A stretch of DNA of 64,000 bases from positions 1 to 64,000 of the forward strand of contig CAZNDO010000011.1 in the NCBI GenBank assembly GCA_964571855.1, written 5' to 3'. Shown piece after piece: positions 52,385-60,462 of this stretch. Numbering within the stretch: the stretch's first letter is position 1; each line of letters opens with the position of its first letter. The DNA comes from CAYYFX01 sp964571855 (GTDB lineage Bacteria > ARS69). The notes under the pieces are model-generated. The model was not told the origin of the DNA. It did no database searches and saw nothing but the letters and a program-made list of their open reading frames with translations. The translations under genes were made by a program, and so were the position numbers.

Positions 52385-52891
52385 ATGACGCAGGCCACCG
52401 ACGTCTTCCGCACCATGTCGGAGGACGAGATCCGCACCTTCGTGAAGGAGCTGCGGGACAACCTCAAGCCGCTGTACAAGCAGCTCGAGAACGTGGCCGC
52501 GGCCACGCTGCGGCTGCGGCCCGTGTACCTCGGCAAGCAGCCGTTCGAGAAGCGCTGCGAGCTGATCCGGAAGGCCATGTCGTTGAAGGTGAACGCGGAC
52601 GCGGCGGCCGAGATCCTGCCGGCCTTCTTCATGGAGCGGCACTCCAAGGACGTGATCGAGCTCCTGGACCTCCTCGGCGTGGAGCACGAGGAGGGCATGC
52701 TGAAGGGCGACGCGCCGAAGGCGCCCACGGACGCGAAGCTCAAGACCGCCGTGAACAAGTTCCGCAAGGGCGGGGACAACCCCGTGCTGCGGGAGCTGCT
52801 GCTGAAGACGTTCGCGTCGCAGTCGGCCATCGACTGGCCGAGCCTGGACGCCATGCTGTTCCCCGCCGGGGAAGCCAAAGCCGTATCCTGA
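52385..52891 (+). CDS. Unknown 168-residue helical protein in the aldehyde-dehydrogenase operon
   Basis: No family recognised. 168 residues, soluble, no Cys pairs or signal peptide. Mostly amphipathic helix: SEDEIRTFVKELRDNLKPLY, YLGKQPFEKRCELIRKAM, VNADAAAEILPAFFMERHSK. An Ala/Pro/Lys-rich linker separates a short C-terminal helical piece (NPVLRELLLKTF). It starts 7 bp after pruA and ends 40 bp before the ALDH7 gene, so all three should be co-transcribed. It could be a structural or regulatory partner of these dehydrogenases, which is inference from position only. Confidence 0.7.
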   Translation: MTQATDVFRTMSEDEIRTFVKELRDNLKPLYKQLENVAAATLRLRPVYLGKQPFEKRCELIRKAMSLKVNADAAAEILPAFFMERHSKDVIELLDLLGVEHEEGMLKGDAPKAPTDAKLKTAVNKFRKGGDNPVLRELLLKTFASQSAIDWPSLDAMLFPAGEAKAVS

Positions 52892-52931
52892 GCGAAGCCG
52901 GGCCGCGCGGACGCGCCCGCGGAGGAGAGCC

Positions 52932-54470
52932 ATGAGCCGGACGATGACCGCACGCCACGCCGACATCCTGGAAGAGCTGGGCATCGGCAAGGTTTCCTCG
53001 GGCGCCTCGTGGGGCGAGTGGCTGGACTGCACGGGCGAGGAGGTGGTGAGCCTCTCGCCCACGGACGGCACGGAGATCGGCCGCGTGAAGACCGCGTCGC
53101 GCGCGGACTACGACCTCGTGATGAACAAGGCGCAGGCGGCGTTCCTGGAGTGGCGGATGCGCCCCGCGCCCGGTCGCGGCCTCGTCGTGCGCGCGCTGGC
53201 GGACGAGCTGCGCACGCACAAGAAGGCGCTGGGTGCCTTGGTCAGCCTGGAGATGGGGAAGATCCGCTCCGAGGGCGAGGGCGAGGTGCAGGAGATGATC
53301 GACATGGCGGACTTCGCCGTGGGCCTCTCCCGGCAGCTCTACGGCCTCACCATGCAGTCCGAGAGGTACGGCCACCGCATGTACGAGCAGTGGCACCCGC
53401 TCGGCGTGGTGGGCGTCATCACCGCGTTCAACTTCCCGGTGGCGGTGTGGGCGTGGAACGCCATGCTCGCGGCGGTGTGCGGCGACGTCACGCTGTTCAA
53501 GCCGTCGCACCGGACGCCCCTGACCGCCATCGCCATCCAGAACATCTGCAACCGCGTGATGAAGGAGCACGGCTGCCCCGGCGTGTTCAACCTGCTGATC
53601 GGGAACCACCACAACGTCATCGATCCCCTGGTGGAGGACCGGCGCGTGCCGCTCATCTCCGCCACGGGAAGCTGCCGCATGGGGCGGATCCTGGGCGGGA
53701 ACATGGCGAAGCGGTTCGGCCGGCTCATCCTGGAGTTGGGCGGGAACAACGCCATCATCGTGGCTCCGGACGCGGACGAGGACATGGCGCTGCGCGCCAT
53801 CGTGTTCGCGGCGGTGGGGACGGCGGGGCAGCGGTGCACGTCGGTGCGGCGCGTGTTCCTGCACAAGTCGAAGTCGGCCGCCTTCATCGAGCGGCTGAAG
53901 AAGGCCTACGCCAGCGTGAAGATCGGCGATCCGCTGGAGGACGGCGTGAACATGGGGCCCTTGGTGGACGAGCAGGCGGTGAAGGAGTTCGAGGACGCCA
54001 TCACCACGATCAAGGCGCAAGGCGGCGAGATCGTCGCGGGCGGCAAGCGGCTCAAGCGCCCCGGCAGCTTCGTGGAGCCCACGCTGGTGAGGGCGAAGGT
54101 GGGCATGCCCATCACGCGCGAGGAGACGTTCGCGCCCATCCTGTACCTCTTCGAGTACGACACGGTCGAGGAGGCCATCGCGGCGCAGAACTCCGTGGAT
54201 CAGGGCCTGTCCAGCAGCATCTTCACCACGAACCTGCTCAGCGCGGAGGAGTTCCTGTCCGCGCGCGGCTCGGACTGCGGCATCGCGAACGTGAACATCG
54301 GCACGTCGGGCGCGGAGATCGGCGGCGCCTTCGGCGGCGAGAAGGACACCGGCTCCGGGCGCGAGGCCGGGTCGGATTCCTGGAAGCAGTACATGCGCCG
54401 GCAGACCTGCACGATCAACTGGTCGAAGAACCTGCCGCTGGCGCAGGGAGTGAAGTTCGATTTGACGTAG
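52932..54470 (+). CDS. ALDH7-type (alpha-aminoadipate semialdehyde / piperideine-6-carboxylate) dehydrogenase
   Basis: 512 residues, the normal ALDH7 length. Signatures: GVVGVITAFNFPVAVWAWN, ELGGNNAIIVAPDADED with the general-base Glu near 267, catalytic Cys in TAGQRCTSVRRVFLH (near 301), ETFAPILYLFEY, and the ALDH7-specific end GGAFGGEKDTGSGREAGSD and WSKNLPLAQGVKFD. It oxidises aminoadipate semialdehyde in lysine degradation or other semialdehydes. GGAGGAGAG precedes the ATG. Last gene of the pruA operon; the sequence beyond turns AT-richer. Confidence 0.92.
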   Translation: MSRTMTARHADILEELGIGKVSSGASWGEWLDCTGEEVVSLSPTDGTEIGRVKTASRADYDLVMNKAQAAFLEWRMRPAPGRGLVVRALADELRTHKKALGALVSLEMGKIRSEGEGEVQEMIDMADFAVGLSRQLYGLTMQSERYGHRMYEQWHPLGVVGVITAFNFPVAVWAWNAMLAAVCGDVTLFKPSHRTPLTAIAIQNICNRVMKEHGCPGVFNLLIGNHHNVIDPLVEDRRVPLISATGSCRMGRILGGNMAKRFGRLILELGGNNAIIVAPDADEDMALRAIVFAAVGTAGQRCTSVRRVFLHKSKSAAFIERLKKAYASVKIGDPLEDGVNMGPLVDEQAVKEFEDAITTIKAQGGEIVAGGKRLKRPGSFVEPTLVRAKVGMPITREETFAPILYLFEYDTVEEAIAAQNSVDQGLSSSIFTTNLLSAEEFLSARGSDCGIANVNIGTSGAEIGGAFGGEKDTGSGREAGSDSWKQYMRRQTCTINWSKNLPLAQGVKFDLT

Positions 54471-54636
54471 GGTTTGCCCCCCCGGATCGACAGATAGAAC
54501 GACAACACCCTTTAACGGGTTCGCAGTCCACCCCTCGGGCGGCGTGACTCCGTACATTGGGTATTTAGGCGCGGGCCGCCCCCTCCCCCGGGGGACGGGC
54601 CGTCACTCGCCGCTCGCCGCCCAAAAAAGGTAAACC

Positions 54637-54659
54637 CGTGCGCCTGGGTGCACGTTTTT
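54637..54659 (+). terminator. Small intrinsic-terminator-like hairpin before the accessory island
   Basis: CGTGC (54637-54641) pairs with GCACG (54650-54654) around an 8-nt loop and is followed directly by TTTTT (54655-54659). It is the only hairpin in the window with a clear T-run, and lies just upstream of the island promoter. Confidence 0.45.
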
Positions 54660-54663
54660 CTGT

Positions 54664-54691
54664 TTGACACCGATCTTCCGGCGCGTATCCT
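54664..54691 (+). promoter_or_regulatory. Promoter of the accessory island
   Basis: TTGACA at 54664-54669, 16-bp spacer, TATCCT at 54686-54691, then GGAGGTGA at 54700-54707 before ATG 54714. A near-consensus promoter and ribosome site. Confidence 0.6.
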
Positions 54692-54713
54692 GCGCGCTCG
54701 GAGGTGAACCCGC

Positions 54714-54959
54714 ATGGACAAGTTGTCGTCAGACGGCCCGGCTCGGAAGGAGCGAATGGAGCGGTTTGACAGGGTCGCCGAACGCCGCACCGTCCGCGTG
54801 CTGAAGAGCCTCCGTTCGCTGGGCAATTGTGGTAACAGGCACGCCTACGAGTACGCATCTAGCGACGTGGAGAAGATATTCCGGGCGATAGAGCGCGAGG
54901 TTGAGATCGCGCGCTCGAAGTTCCGGGATCGGAAGGAAATCGACTTCAGGCTGCGCTAG
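54714..54959 (+). CDS. Small conserved-looking island protein (81 aa)
   Basis: 81 residues, basic, from an ATG with a near-perfect ribosome site GGAGGTGA. The core RTVRVLKSLRSLGNCGNR then YEYASSDVEKIFRAIERE reads as two helices joined by a Gly/Asn turn, resembling small uncharacterised proteins I associate with mobile or accessory regions. No catalytic motif. First gene of the AT-richer island, followed by 214 bp of non-coding sequence. Function unknown. Confidence 0.65.
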   Translation: MDKLSSDGPARKERMERFDRVAERRTVRVLKSLRSLGNCGNRHAYEYASSDVEKIFRAIEREVEIARSKFRDRKEIDFRLR

Positions 54960-55173
54960 AGCGACACGCGAAGGCGGGTAAGGTGCCTGGCGAGAGACGT
55001 CGAGGGGGCCGCGGCGGCACCGCGACCCCCCGACAAGTGTCCAGTGTCCCGAAGCGGGGACAAGGACGTACCGCAAGAGCGAAGCTACCAACGCTCTCTT
55101 CGGCCTGTCAACGCTTCGGGATCTCACTGAGCCGCGAGAGACCTTCTGCGGCTCTCGCGAAAGGGAGATCCAG
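54960..55173 (+). other. Leader/intergenic region with hairpins before the DUF3892 gene
   Basis: 214 bp without a gene. A TGTCCC/GGGACA hairpin (55043-55060) and an 8-bp stem CGCGAGAG/CTCTCGCG (55133-55140 with 55152-55159). The second ends immediately before the AAGGGAG ribosome site of the next gene and could influence its translation. Confidence 0.4.
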
Positions 55174-55450
55174 ATGAACCAAGTGCAGTGCATCAACAAG
55201 AGCGACCGGCTCAATCCGCACGAGCGCATCACGCACATCGGCGGCGTGAACGCGGACGGGGCGCGTTGGAGGGTCACTCAGCAGGAAGCGATTGACGGCA
55301 TCAAGTCCAACAAGTGGGCGTTCTTCGTGTCGGTCGGCGGGCGCCGGGTCGACGTCATCGTCGCTGTCAGCCGGTTTGGCCACGAGTACCTCAAGACCGA
55401 GGCCGACGACGAGATGCCCAACAACTTGCTCTCTTCGGGAGTGTCCGTAG
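55174..55450 (+). pseudogene. DUF3892 gene with a frameshift near its 3' end
   Basis: It reads cleanly from ATG 55174 (GGGAG upstream) as a DUF3892 protein: CINKSDRLNPHERITHIGGV, WRVTQQEAIDGI, FFVSVGGRRVDVIVAVSR, then HEYLKTEADDEMPNNLLS. Family members normally stop within ~6 residues of NNLL with an xxCP ending. In frame 0 the frame instead runs on to 55905 across the HNH gene. A shift at the CTCTCT run (about 55429-55435) restores LRECP and a TAG at 55448-55450. Loss of one CT unit from a short repeat would explain it; an assembly error or a programmed shift are alternatives. The domain itself is intact. Function of the family is unknown. Confidence 0.6.
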
Positions 55451-55568
55451 AAGCGCAGCGCGAGGGTGGCGGCGCTGCGCGCGCACGCCGCCACGCCTCG
55501 GAGAGTCGGGGGGCGCTTCGTCGCAGGATCGCCCTGCGAGAGGATGGCGAGGAGAGGGGGAGGATGCC

Positions 55569-56465
55569 TTGGGTGTGCCTCAGAGCGTACGAGACAGACT
55601 GCTCGTGGAAGCGGGCCACCGGTGCACGGTCTGTGCCGAGAAGTGTTTCGAGATCCACCACATCGTCGAGCGGCGCGCAGGGGGCGGGCATGACGAAGAC
55701 AACCTCATCGTCCTGTGCCCGAACTGCCACCAGCAGCGTGTGCACCGGAACGGGGAGTTCACGCCAAAGCAGCTCCGCATGTACAAGGAGAAGCTCCGCG
55801 AAGACAGTCAGGTCGAGCGTCGTCTCCTGCTGGACCTTGAGGAGATTCGCGAGGCGCTACCGGCGGTCGAGCCCGCAGAGTCGGAACGGCGGCTCCGCGC
55901 CGTAGTCGAGGAGGCCGCGCGCGTCGTAAGCCAGGATCGCGCGCCGCGTGTGTTTCGTGGAGTGGCCGACCTCACCGGCTGGCTTGCGGAGCGCGAGATG
56001 ATCAAAGGTGGGGCGCGACGGGCGATTGAGGTTGATTGGGAGATCGCTCGTGCAAGAGAGAAGGCGCGGTTTGGCTCGCCCGTGTGCCTGGTGGCGTGGG
56101 ACGAGGGCTCGTGGACCAAGGCCCGCGACTTCGAGATGGCGTACTCCACGCACTTCGTGCTGAGCCGCGTCCCTTGCCGCGATTGGGTCGATCTCTTTGA
56201 GCACCACGACAAGAACTCTTACTACATGATGCGACGCAGGACGACGGTCCGCGGCGACCGCGTGGAGATGATCGTTGGCGAGCGGGACGACCTTCAGCGC
56301 CACGTCGACCACCTGAAGCACGTGATCCAGCGGACGAACGCGTTCATCGAGCAGACCGTCTTCTCGCGAATTGACGCGACGATCGACGAGAACAAGGCTC
56401 GCGCGCTTCGCGAGTTTGACGCCGTCGCGTCCCTCAAGGAGCGCAGTCGAGCCATCAAGATCTGA
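55569..56465 (+). CDS. HNH endonuclease-type protein
   Basis: 298 residues from TTG 55569 preceded by GGGGAGGA (GTG 55575 is the alternative). The N-terminal ~75 residues are an HNH/zinc module: Cys19 and Cys22 in HRCTVC, His30-His31 in FEIHHIV, Asn45 in DEDNLIVLC, and Cys50, Cys53, His54 in CPNCH. Then a helical region and a C-terminal ~180 residues of unrecognised type containing GSPVCLVAWDEGSW, CRDWVDLFEHHD and VIQRTNAFIEQTVFSRID. The nuclease acts on DNA by family analogy; the C-terminal domain may give specificity. More A/T and varied codons than surrounding genes suggest acquisition. Next gene 31 bp downstream. Confidence 0.78.
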   Translation: MGVPQSVRDRLLVEAGHRCTVCAEKCFEIHHIVERRAGGGHDEDNLIVLCPNCHQQRVHRNGEFTPKQLRMYKEKLREDSQVERRLLLDLEEIREALPAVEPAESERRLRAVVEEAARVVSQDRAPRVFRGVADLTGWLAEREMIKGGARRAIEVDWEIARAREKARFGSPVCLVAWDEGSWTKARDFEMAYSTHFVLSRVPCRDWVDLFEHHDKNSYYMMRRRTTVRGDRVEMIVGERDDLQRHVDHLKHVIQRTNAFIEQTVFSRIDATIDENKARALREFDAVASLKERSRAIKI

Positions 56466-56496
56466 GACACCCGGAGGACGAGGGGAGGAGGTCGAC

Positions 56497-56709
56497 GTGA
56501 GCCGGAAGAAGGAACTCCTGTATTGGAAGGAGGCCGTTCGCGAGGACGGTACGGTGGTGCGCTTTGCCATCCGCAATCGCGGACGAAGCTGGTGGATCGA
56601 CGATCACCTCGTGCACCCTTCGAGCGGATCGGATGTGGACAAGGAGATTCGTATTGTGTTCCACGCGAAGGTCACCGGAACCGTGCTGCCCGGGGGCATA
56701 CGGGTGTAG
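56497..56709 (+). CDS. Small island protein of unknown function (70 aa)
   Basis: 70 residues from GTG 56497 after GGAGGAGG. Begins SRKKELLYWKEAVREDGTVV and contains FAIRNRGRSWWIDDHLVHP, a beta-rich pattern with tandem Trp. No family recognised. It follows the HNH gene by 31 bp and is probably co-transcribed, so it could be a partner, inhibitor or immunity protein; that is inference from position. Confidence 0.55.
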   Translation: MSRKKELLYWKEAVREDGTVVRFAIRNRGRSWWIDDHLVHPSSGSDVDKEIRIVFHAKVTGTVLPGGIRV

Positions 56710-56904
56710 CGCCGGTCAGAAGGGGCCGTCGTCGGGTGGGGCCTGACGGCGCCTCGACCCTCGTCCCCATCTTCGAGTGCTGTCTCGCCCTCTGCACTAG
56801 CCTCCAGGGGGGCCTGGTGCCTAGGCATTCTGGCAGAGAGGGTGCCGACGCTGCGACCGAATCCGAGGTCTGGGGGAACGCCCGCTTCGCGGCGCGCCCC
56901 CCCG
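56710..56904. other. Convergent gap between the island and fumC
   Basis: 195 bp, no gene supported. I see no strong terminator hairpin, no tRNA fragment and no clear direct repeat matching the left edge of the island. Confidence 0.4.
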
Positions 56905-58296
56905 CTACGCCCGCGGCCCCGTCATCTCCTCCGGCCGCACCCACTCATCGAACTGCTCGTTCGTGAGGATCCCCAGCCCCACCGCCGCCTCGCGCAGGGT
57001 CTTGCCTTCCTTGTGCGCGGTCTTCGCGATCTTGGCGGCGGCGTCGTAACCGATCTTCGTGTTCAGGGCCGTCACCAGCATGAGCGAGCGCTCCAGCAGC
57101 TCGCGGATCCGCGCCTCGTCCGGCGCCATCCCCTCCACGCAGTGCTCGCGGAACGAGTGGCACGCGTCCGTCAGCAGCCGGCACGACCGCAGCACGTTGT
57201 GGATGATGAGCGGCTTGTACACGTTCAGCTCGAAGTTCCCGGACATGCCGCCCACGGTCACGGCGGCGTCGTTGCCCACCACCTGCGCGCACACCATGGT
57301 CATGGCCTCGCACTGCGTGGGGTTGACCTTGCCGGGCATGATGGAGCTGCCGGGCTCGTTCTCCGGGAGCTTGAGCTCGCCGATGCCGCAGCGCGGGCCG
57401 GAGCCCATCCAGCGCACGTCGTTCGCGATCTTGAACAAGGACACCGCCACCGTGCGCATCGCGCCGGAGAGCTGCACCAGGGCGTCGTGCGCGGCCAGCG
57501 CCTCGAACTTGTTCGGCGCGCTGACGAACGGGTGCCCCGTGAGCTGCGCGATCTTCGCCGCCACCCGCTTCGCGAACTCCGGGTGCGTGTTGATCCCGGT
57601 GCCCACCGCGGTGCCGCCCTGCGCCAGCTCGTGCACGGCGCCCAGCGCGGCCGAAAGCCGCGCGATCCCGTTCGTGAGCTGCTGCGCCCAGCCGGACACC
57701 TCCTGGCCCAGCGTCAAGGGCGTGGCGTCCATGAGGTGCGTGCGCCCGATCTTCGTGATCTCCGCCCAGCGCTTCGCGTGCGATGCGAACGTGTCCCGCA
57801 ACGCCGCCAGCGCCGGGATGAGCCGCTCCTTCGTCTCCACCGCCGCGGCCACGTGCATCGCGGTGGGGAAGACGTCGTTGGAGGACTGGCTCTTGTTCAC
57901 GTCGTCGTTCGGGTGGACCGGCTTCTTGCTTCCCATCACGCCGCCGGCCATCTCGATGGCGCGGTTCGCGATCACCTCGTTCGCGTTCATGTTGGACTGC
58001 GTGCCGGACCCGGTCTGCCACACGACGAGGGGGAAGTGGTCGTCCAGCTTGCCCTCGATCACCTCGTCCGCGGCCGCCGCGATGAGCTTTGCCTTCTCCG
58101 CATCCAGGAGGCCGAGTTCCCGGTTCACCTCGGCGCACGCCTTCTTCACCACGCCCAGCGCGCGGATCATCTCGCGGGGGAAGCGCTCCCCCCCGATCCG
58201 GAAGAAGTGCACCGAGCGGGCGGTCTGCGCGCCCCAGTACCGGTCCGCGGGGACCTCGAGCTGGCCCATCGTGTCGGATTCGATTCGCACGTCCAT
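56905..58296 (-). CDS. fumC: Fumarate hydratase class II
   Basis: 463 residues from the ATG at 58296, preceded by GGAGGAAG. Signatures: ESDTMGQLEVPADRYWGAQT at the start, WQTGSGTQSNMNANEV, HPNDDVNKSQSSND, GRTHLMDATPLTLGQE and the catalytic loop GSSIMPGKVNPTQCEA near residue 315. An oxygen-stable fumarase interconverting fumarate and malate. A monocistronic gene, divergent from the sulfotransferase. Confidence 0.97.
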   Translation of the reverse strand: MDVRIESDTMGQLEVPADRYWGAQTARSVHFFRIGGERFPREMIRALGVVKKACAEVNRELGLLDAEKAKLIAAAADEVIEGKLDDHFPLVVWQTGSGTQSNMNANEVIANRAIEMAGGVMGSKKPVHPNDDVNKSQSSNDVFPTAMHVAAAVETKERLIPALAALRDTFASHAKRWAEITKIGRTHLMDATPLTLGQEVSGWAQQLTNGIARLSAALGAVHELAQGGTAVGTGINTHPEFAKRVAAKIAQLTGHPFVSAPNKFEALAAHDALVQLSGAMRTVAVSLFKIANDVRWMGSGPRCGIGELKLPENEPGSSIMPGKVNPTQCEAMTMVCAQVVGNDAAVTVGGMSGNFELNVYKPLIIHNVLRSCRLLTDACHSFREHCVEGMAPDEARIRELLERSLMLVTALNTKIGYDAAAKIAKTAHKEGKTLREAAVGLGILTNEQFDEWVRPEEMTGPRA

Positions 58297-58445
58297 GGAA
58301 CTTCCTCCCGAGGATCCCGGCGGGCCGGCGAGCGCGGCCCGGGATCGTAGCGGCGCCGCCCGCGGCTGGGCAAGCATGGGGGGTTCTTGCGCTTTCCGGT
58401 CAAGAACTGGCCGTTTCCGGCCGATCCTCCCGGCAAGGAGGACGG

Positions 58446-59225
58446 ATGACGAACGGACCCGCCACGGACGCCCCAATCTACTTCGTGCACATCCCGCGGA
58501 CCGGCGGCACCACGCTCAAGGAGCTGATCGCCCGGCAGTTCCCGGCGGATCGCTGCCTCCTGGCGGGGTCCCGGCGGCGCTTCGCCGAGGTGATGGCCGC
58601 GCTGCCGGACGAGGACAAGCGCCGGCTGCGCTTCGTCTCCGCGCACTGGGACACGAGCGTCACGCGGCTCCTGGGCCGCGCGCCGCGCCTCGTCACCATG
58701 CTGCGGGAGCCGGCCGAGCGGCTGCGCTCCCACTGGGAGATCATCCGCCGCATGCCCGAGCACCGCCTGCACCTGGAGGTGACGGCCGGGATGCCGTTCC
58801 TCGAGTGGCTGGACCACCCGAACGGCGGGGCGCTGGAGCGGGACCGGATGGCCCGCCAGATCGCGGGGATCCTGGACGGCGACCCGACCGGCGCCCCCTC
58901 CGGGGAAGCGCTCGGCGAGCTGGCCGCGGAGCGGCTGGAGGAGTTCGCCTTCTTCGGCGTCCGGGAGGCCTACGAGGACTCGCTGCTCCTCCTGGCCGAC
59001 GCCTTCGACTGGCCGCCGTTCGGGGAGCCGCCGCGGCTGAACGCCGCCGACGGCCGCGTCCTCACGCCTCAGGAGCGCGCCGCCGCCCACGCGCGCAACC
59101 CGGCGGACGTCACGCTCTACCGCCTGGCCCGCCGCGCCTTCCGCGCCCGCCTGGCCGCCCTGCGCGAGGCCGCCCCGGCCTCCGCCGCCGTCCCGGGCTT
59201 GCCGGTCCCCGGCCGCTCCGCGTAG
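58446..59225 (+). CDS. Sulfotransferase-family protein
   Basis: 259 residues from ATG 58446 after AAGGAGGA. The N-terminal IYFVHIPRTGGTTLKELI is the 5'-phosphosulfate-binding loop of the sulfotransferase 2/heparan 2-O-like class. MLREPAERLRSHWEI is the 3'-phosphate-binding motif with Arg and Ser. It would transfer sulfate from PAPS to a glycan or other acceptor. The C-terminal ~40 residues are Ala/Arg/Pro-rich. No glycan cluster or PAPS-synthesis gene is adjacent, so the acceptor is unknown. Confidence 0.78.
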   Translation: MTNGPATDAPIYFVHIPRTGGTTLKELIARQFPADRCLLAGSRRRFAEVMAALPDEDKRRLRFVSAHWDTSVTRLLGRAPRLVTMLREPAERLRSHWEIIRRMPEHRLHLEVTAGMPFLEWLDHPNGGALERDRMARQIAGILDGDPTGAPSGEALGELAAERLEEFAFFGVREAYEDSLLLLADAFDWPPFGEPPRLNAADGRVLTPQERAAAHARNPADVTLYRLARRAFRARLAALREAAPASAAVPGLPVPGRSA

Positions 59226-59318
59226 TCTCCTCCCGTGGGCACCGCCCACGCTCCCAACTCGACGAAGAGCGCCCCGGGCACCGAGGGGGCGGTCGGCGTC
59301 CCAACCCGGGAGGACCCC

Positions 59319-60398
59319 GTGAAGCGCCCCAAGGCGATCGCCCTCGTTTCGGGCGGTCTCGACAGCACGCTCGCGCTCGCGCTCGTGAAGGAGCAGGGCG
59401 TCGAGATCGAGGCGGTGAACTTCTCCACCGGCTTCTGCTTCACCGACCACCACCGCGCCATGAAGAGCCCGAAGCACACGCTGCGCAACGAGGCGCTGCG
59501 CGCGGGCGCGGACCTGTCGATCCCGGTGACCGTGATCGACATCTCGCGCACGTACTTCGACGACGTCCTCATGCGCCCGAAGCACGGCTACGGCGCGAAC
59601 ATGAACCCGTGCCTGGACTGCCGCGCGTACATGCTGGCGCGGGCGCGCGAGGTCATGGAGGAGGCCGGCGCGGACTTCGTGTTCACGGGCGAGGTGCTGG
59701 GGCAGCGGCCGAAGTCGCAGTACCGGCAGGCGCTGGCCACGGTGGCGGAGGAGTCGGGCCTCTTCGACCGCCTGCTGCGCCCGCTCTCCGCGAAGCTCCT
59801 GCCGCCGACCCTCCCGGAGCGCGAGGGCTGGATCGACCGGTCGAAGCTCCTCGCCATCTCCGGGCGCAGCCGGAAGGTCCAGATCGCGGAGGCCGCGCGG
59901 CGCGGCATGGACGCGGACGAGCTGCCGCAGCCGGCTGGCGGCTGCTGCTTCCTCACGGACGAGGCGTACTCGCGCAAGCTGCGCGACTGGCTGGACCACC
60001 AGGACACGCCGCGGCACGACGCGGAGGCGTTCGTGCTGCTCAAGGTGGGCCGGCACCTGCGCCTCAACGACGACGTGAAGGTCATCGTGGGCCGCGACGA
60101 GGCGGAGAACGCGTTCCTCGCGAACTACCGGCGCGGGCGCTGGGAGTTCTTCGCGAAGGACGTGACCGGCGCCACCGTGCTGGCGGAGGCCGCGCGGGAT
60201 CTCGAGTGGGAGGAGATCGAGCGCATCGCCGCGATCACCGCGCGCTACGGCCATGCGAAGGACGTGGAGCGCGCGGTCATCCGCTTCCGCGCGCCGGCGG
60301 GCCCGGACGAGCGGCTGCCCCAGGTGGACGTCCGCCCGGTGGAGGAGATCGCGGTGGAGCCCGCGGAGCTTGGCGCCATCGAGGCCCTGCGGGTCTGA
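59319..60398 (+). CDS. ThiI/MnmA-like PP-loop ATPase with NFACT-R-like C-terminal domain
   Basis: 359 residues from GTG 59319 after GGGAGG. The PP-loop SGGLDSTLALALVKEQGV opens the protein. NPCLDCRAYML and FTGEVLGQRPKSQY follow, as in 4-thiouridine/2-thiouridine synthetase-like enzymes. GGCCFLTDEAYSRKLRDWL adds a Cys pair. The C-terminal part (AFVLLKVGRHLRLNDDVKVI; VGRDEAENAFLAN) resembles an NFACT RNA-binding domain. The layout suggests tRNA thiolation by adenylation of a uridine. It lacks the THUMP domain of classic ThiI. No sulfur-relay gene is next to it. Confidence 0.8.
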   Translation: MKRPKAIALVSGGLDSTLALALVKEQGVEIEAVNFSTGFCFTDHHRAMKSPKHTLRNEALRAGADLSIPVTVIDISRTYFDDVLMRPKHGYGANMNPCLDCRAYMLARAREVMEEAGADFVFTGEVLGQRPKSQYRQALATVAEESGLFDRLLRPLSAKLLPPTLPEREGWIDRSKLLAISGRSRKVQIAEAARRGMDADELPQPAGGCCFLTDEAYSRKLRDWLDHQDTPRHDAEAFVLLKVGRHLRLNDDVKVIVGRDEAENAFLANYRRGRWEFFAKDVTGATVLAEAARDLEWEEIERIAAITARYGHAKDVERAVIRFRAPAGPDERLPQVDVRPVEEIAVEPAELGAIEALRV

Positions 60399-60462
60399 GC
60401 CCGGCGAGTTGTGGCGCGAGGCGGCGGCGTGCGATGATCGAGGCCTTCGGAGGCGGACTTCC

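Noticed and set aside
54471..54636. Additional small gene left of the island promoter
   Set aside because: Short frames exist, but none has a ribosome site or recognisable composition.
55314..55568. N-terminal extension of the HNH protein back to 55314
   Set aside because: It would read through the DUF3892 gene in another frame and gives Arg-rich nonsense; the GGGGAGGA site before TTG 55569 fits better.
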